Below are positions 5,902 through 6,003 of a stretch of DNA of 6,003 nt, piece by piece. Position numbers and translations under genes: made by a program. This DNA is from Gammaproteobacteria bacterium. Lineage in GTDB: Bacteria > Pseudomonadota > Gammaproteobacteria > Acidiferrobacterales > SZUA-150. Numbering within the stretch: the first letter of the stretch is position 1; each line of letters opens with the position of its first letter. The DNA is taken from assembly GCA_029880755.1 (NCBI GenBank), contig JAOUNW010000121.1, forward strand, positions 1 to 6,003, given 5' to 3'. Under the pieces are notes generated by a model. It saw only the letters and a program-made list of their open reading frames with translations. It was not told where the DNA came from and ran no database searches.

Positions 5902-5913
5902 ACAGCCGGCTGT
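5902..5913. repeat. 12-bp GC-rich palindrome just after the methyltransferase stop
   Basis: ACAGCCGGCTGT is a perfect palindrome starting directly after the stop codon of the methyltransferase. It has no loop and is not followed by a T-run, so it is at best a weak transcription-ending or RNA-stabilising structure. A second weak hairpin, AGTTC-ACC-GAACT, lies at 5925-5937. The remaining bases to the window end hold nothing I can name. Confidence 0.3.
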
Positions 5914-6003
5914 CGGATGCCATTAGTTCACCGAACTTAGGACAAGCGCACCTGCGATAAGCCTGTTGCCAACGCTGTTTTCCGAAACACGCGGAATTAA
6001 CGT

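Overview
This 6 kb stretch is probably chromosomal DNA from a gammaproteobacterium of roughly average GC content. The support is an AefR-like TetR regulator, a class I methyltransferase of a type I associate with gammaproteobacteria, two proteins with diderm-type lipoprotein signal peptides, and plain AGGA/GGAG ribosome binding sites. A marine or Cellvibrio/Hahella-like lineage would fit, but that is a guess. I see no rRNA, tRNA, CRISPR array or intact mobile element.

Layout. (1) Positions 1-323 hold the 3' part of a + strand gene that is open at the left edge and that I do not recognise. (2) Positions 324-749 show no supportable gene. (3) Positions 750-2270 on the - strand encode a 506-residue secreted lipoprotein of unknown function. 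(4) Positions 2271-2961 form a divergent control region. It holds a promoter for each flanking lipoprotein, an AT-rich palindrome inside the - strand promoter, an inverted repeat that covers a ribosome-binding-like site, and a five-copy heptanucleotide repeat. (5) Positions 2962-4362 on the + strand encode a second, 466-residue lipoprotein made of beta-sandwich-like domains. (6) Positions 4363-4669 lead into a TetR gene and hold a perfect 20-bp inverted repeat with a 5-bp spacer, the most striking signal in the window. (7) Positions 4670-5254 encode a TetR/AefR-type repressor and 5299-5901 a SAM-dependent methyltransferase, separated by 44 bp. (8) The last 100 bp hold a 12-bp GC-rich palindrome and nothing else I can name.

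How it fits together. The two right-hand genes look like a self-contained regulated operon: the TetR protein probably binds the large palindrome just upstream of its own start and so controls itself and the methyltransferase. The two lipoproteins are divergently transcribed from one 691-bp region and may be distant relatives with related envelope roles, but no function can be assigned to either. Apart from the operator architecture and the control region between the lipoproteins, the window looks ordinary.
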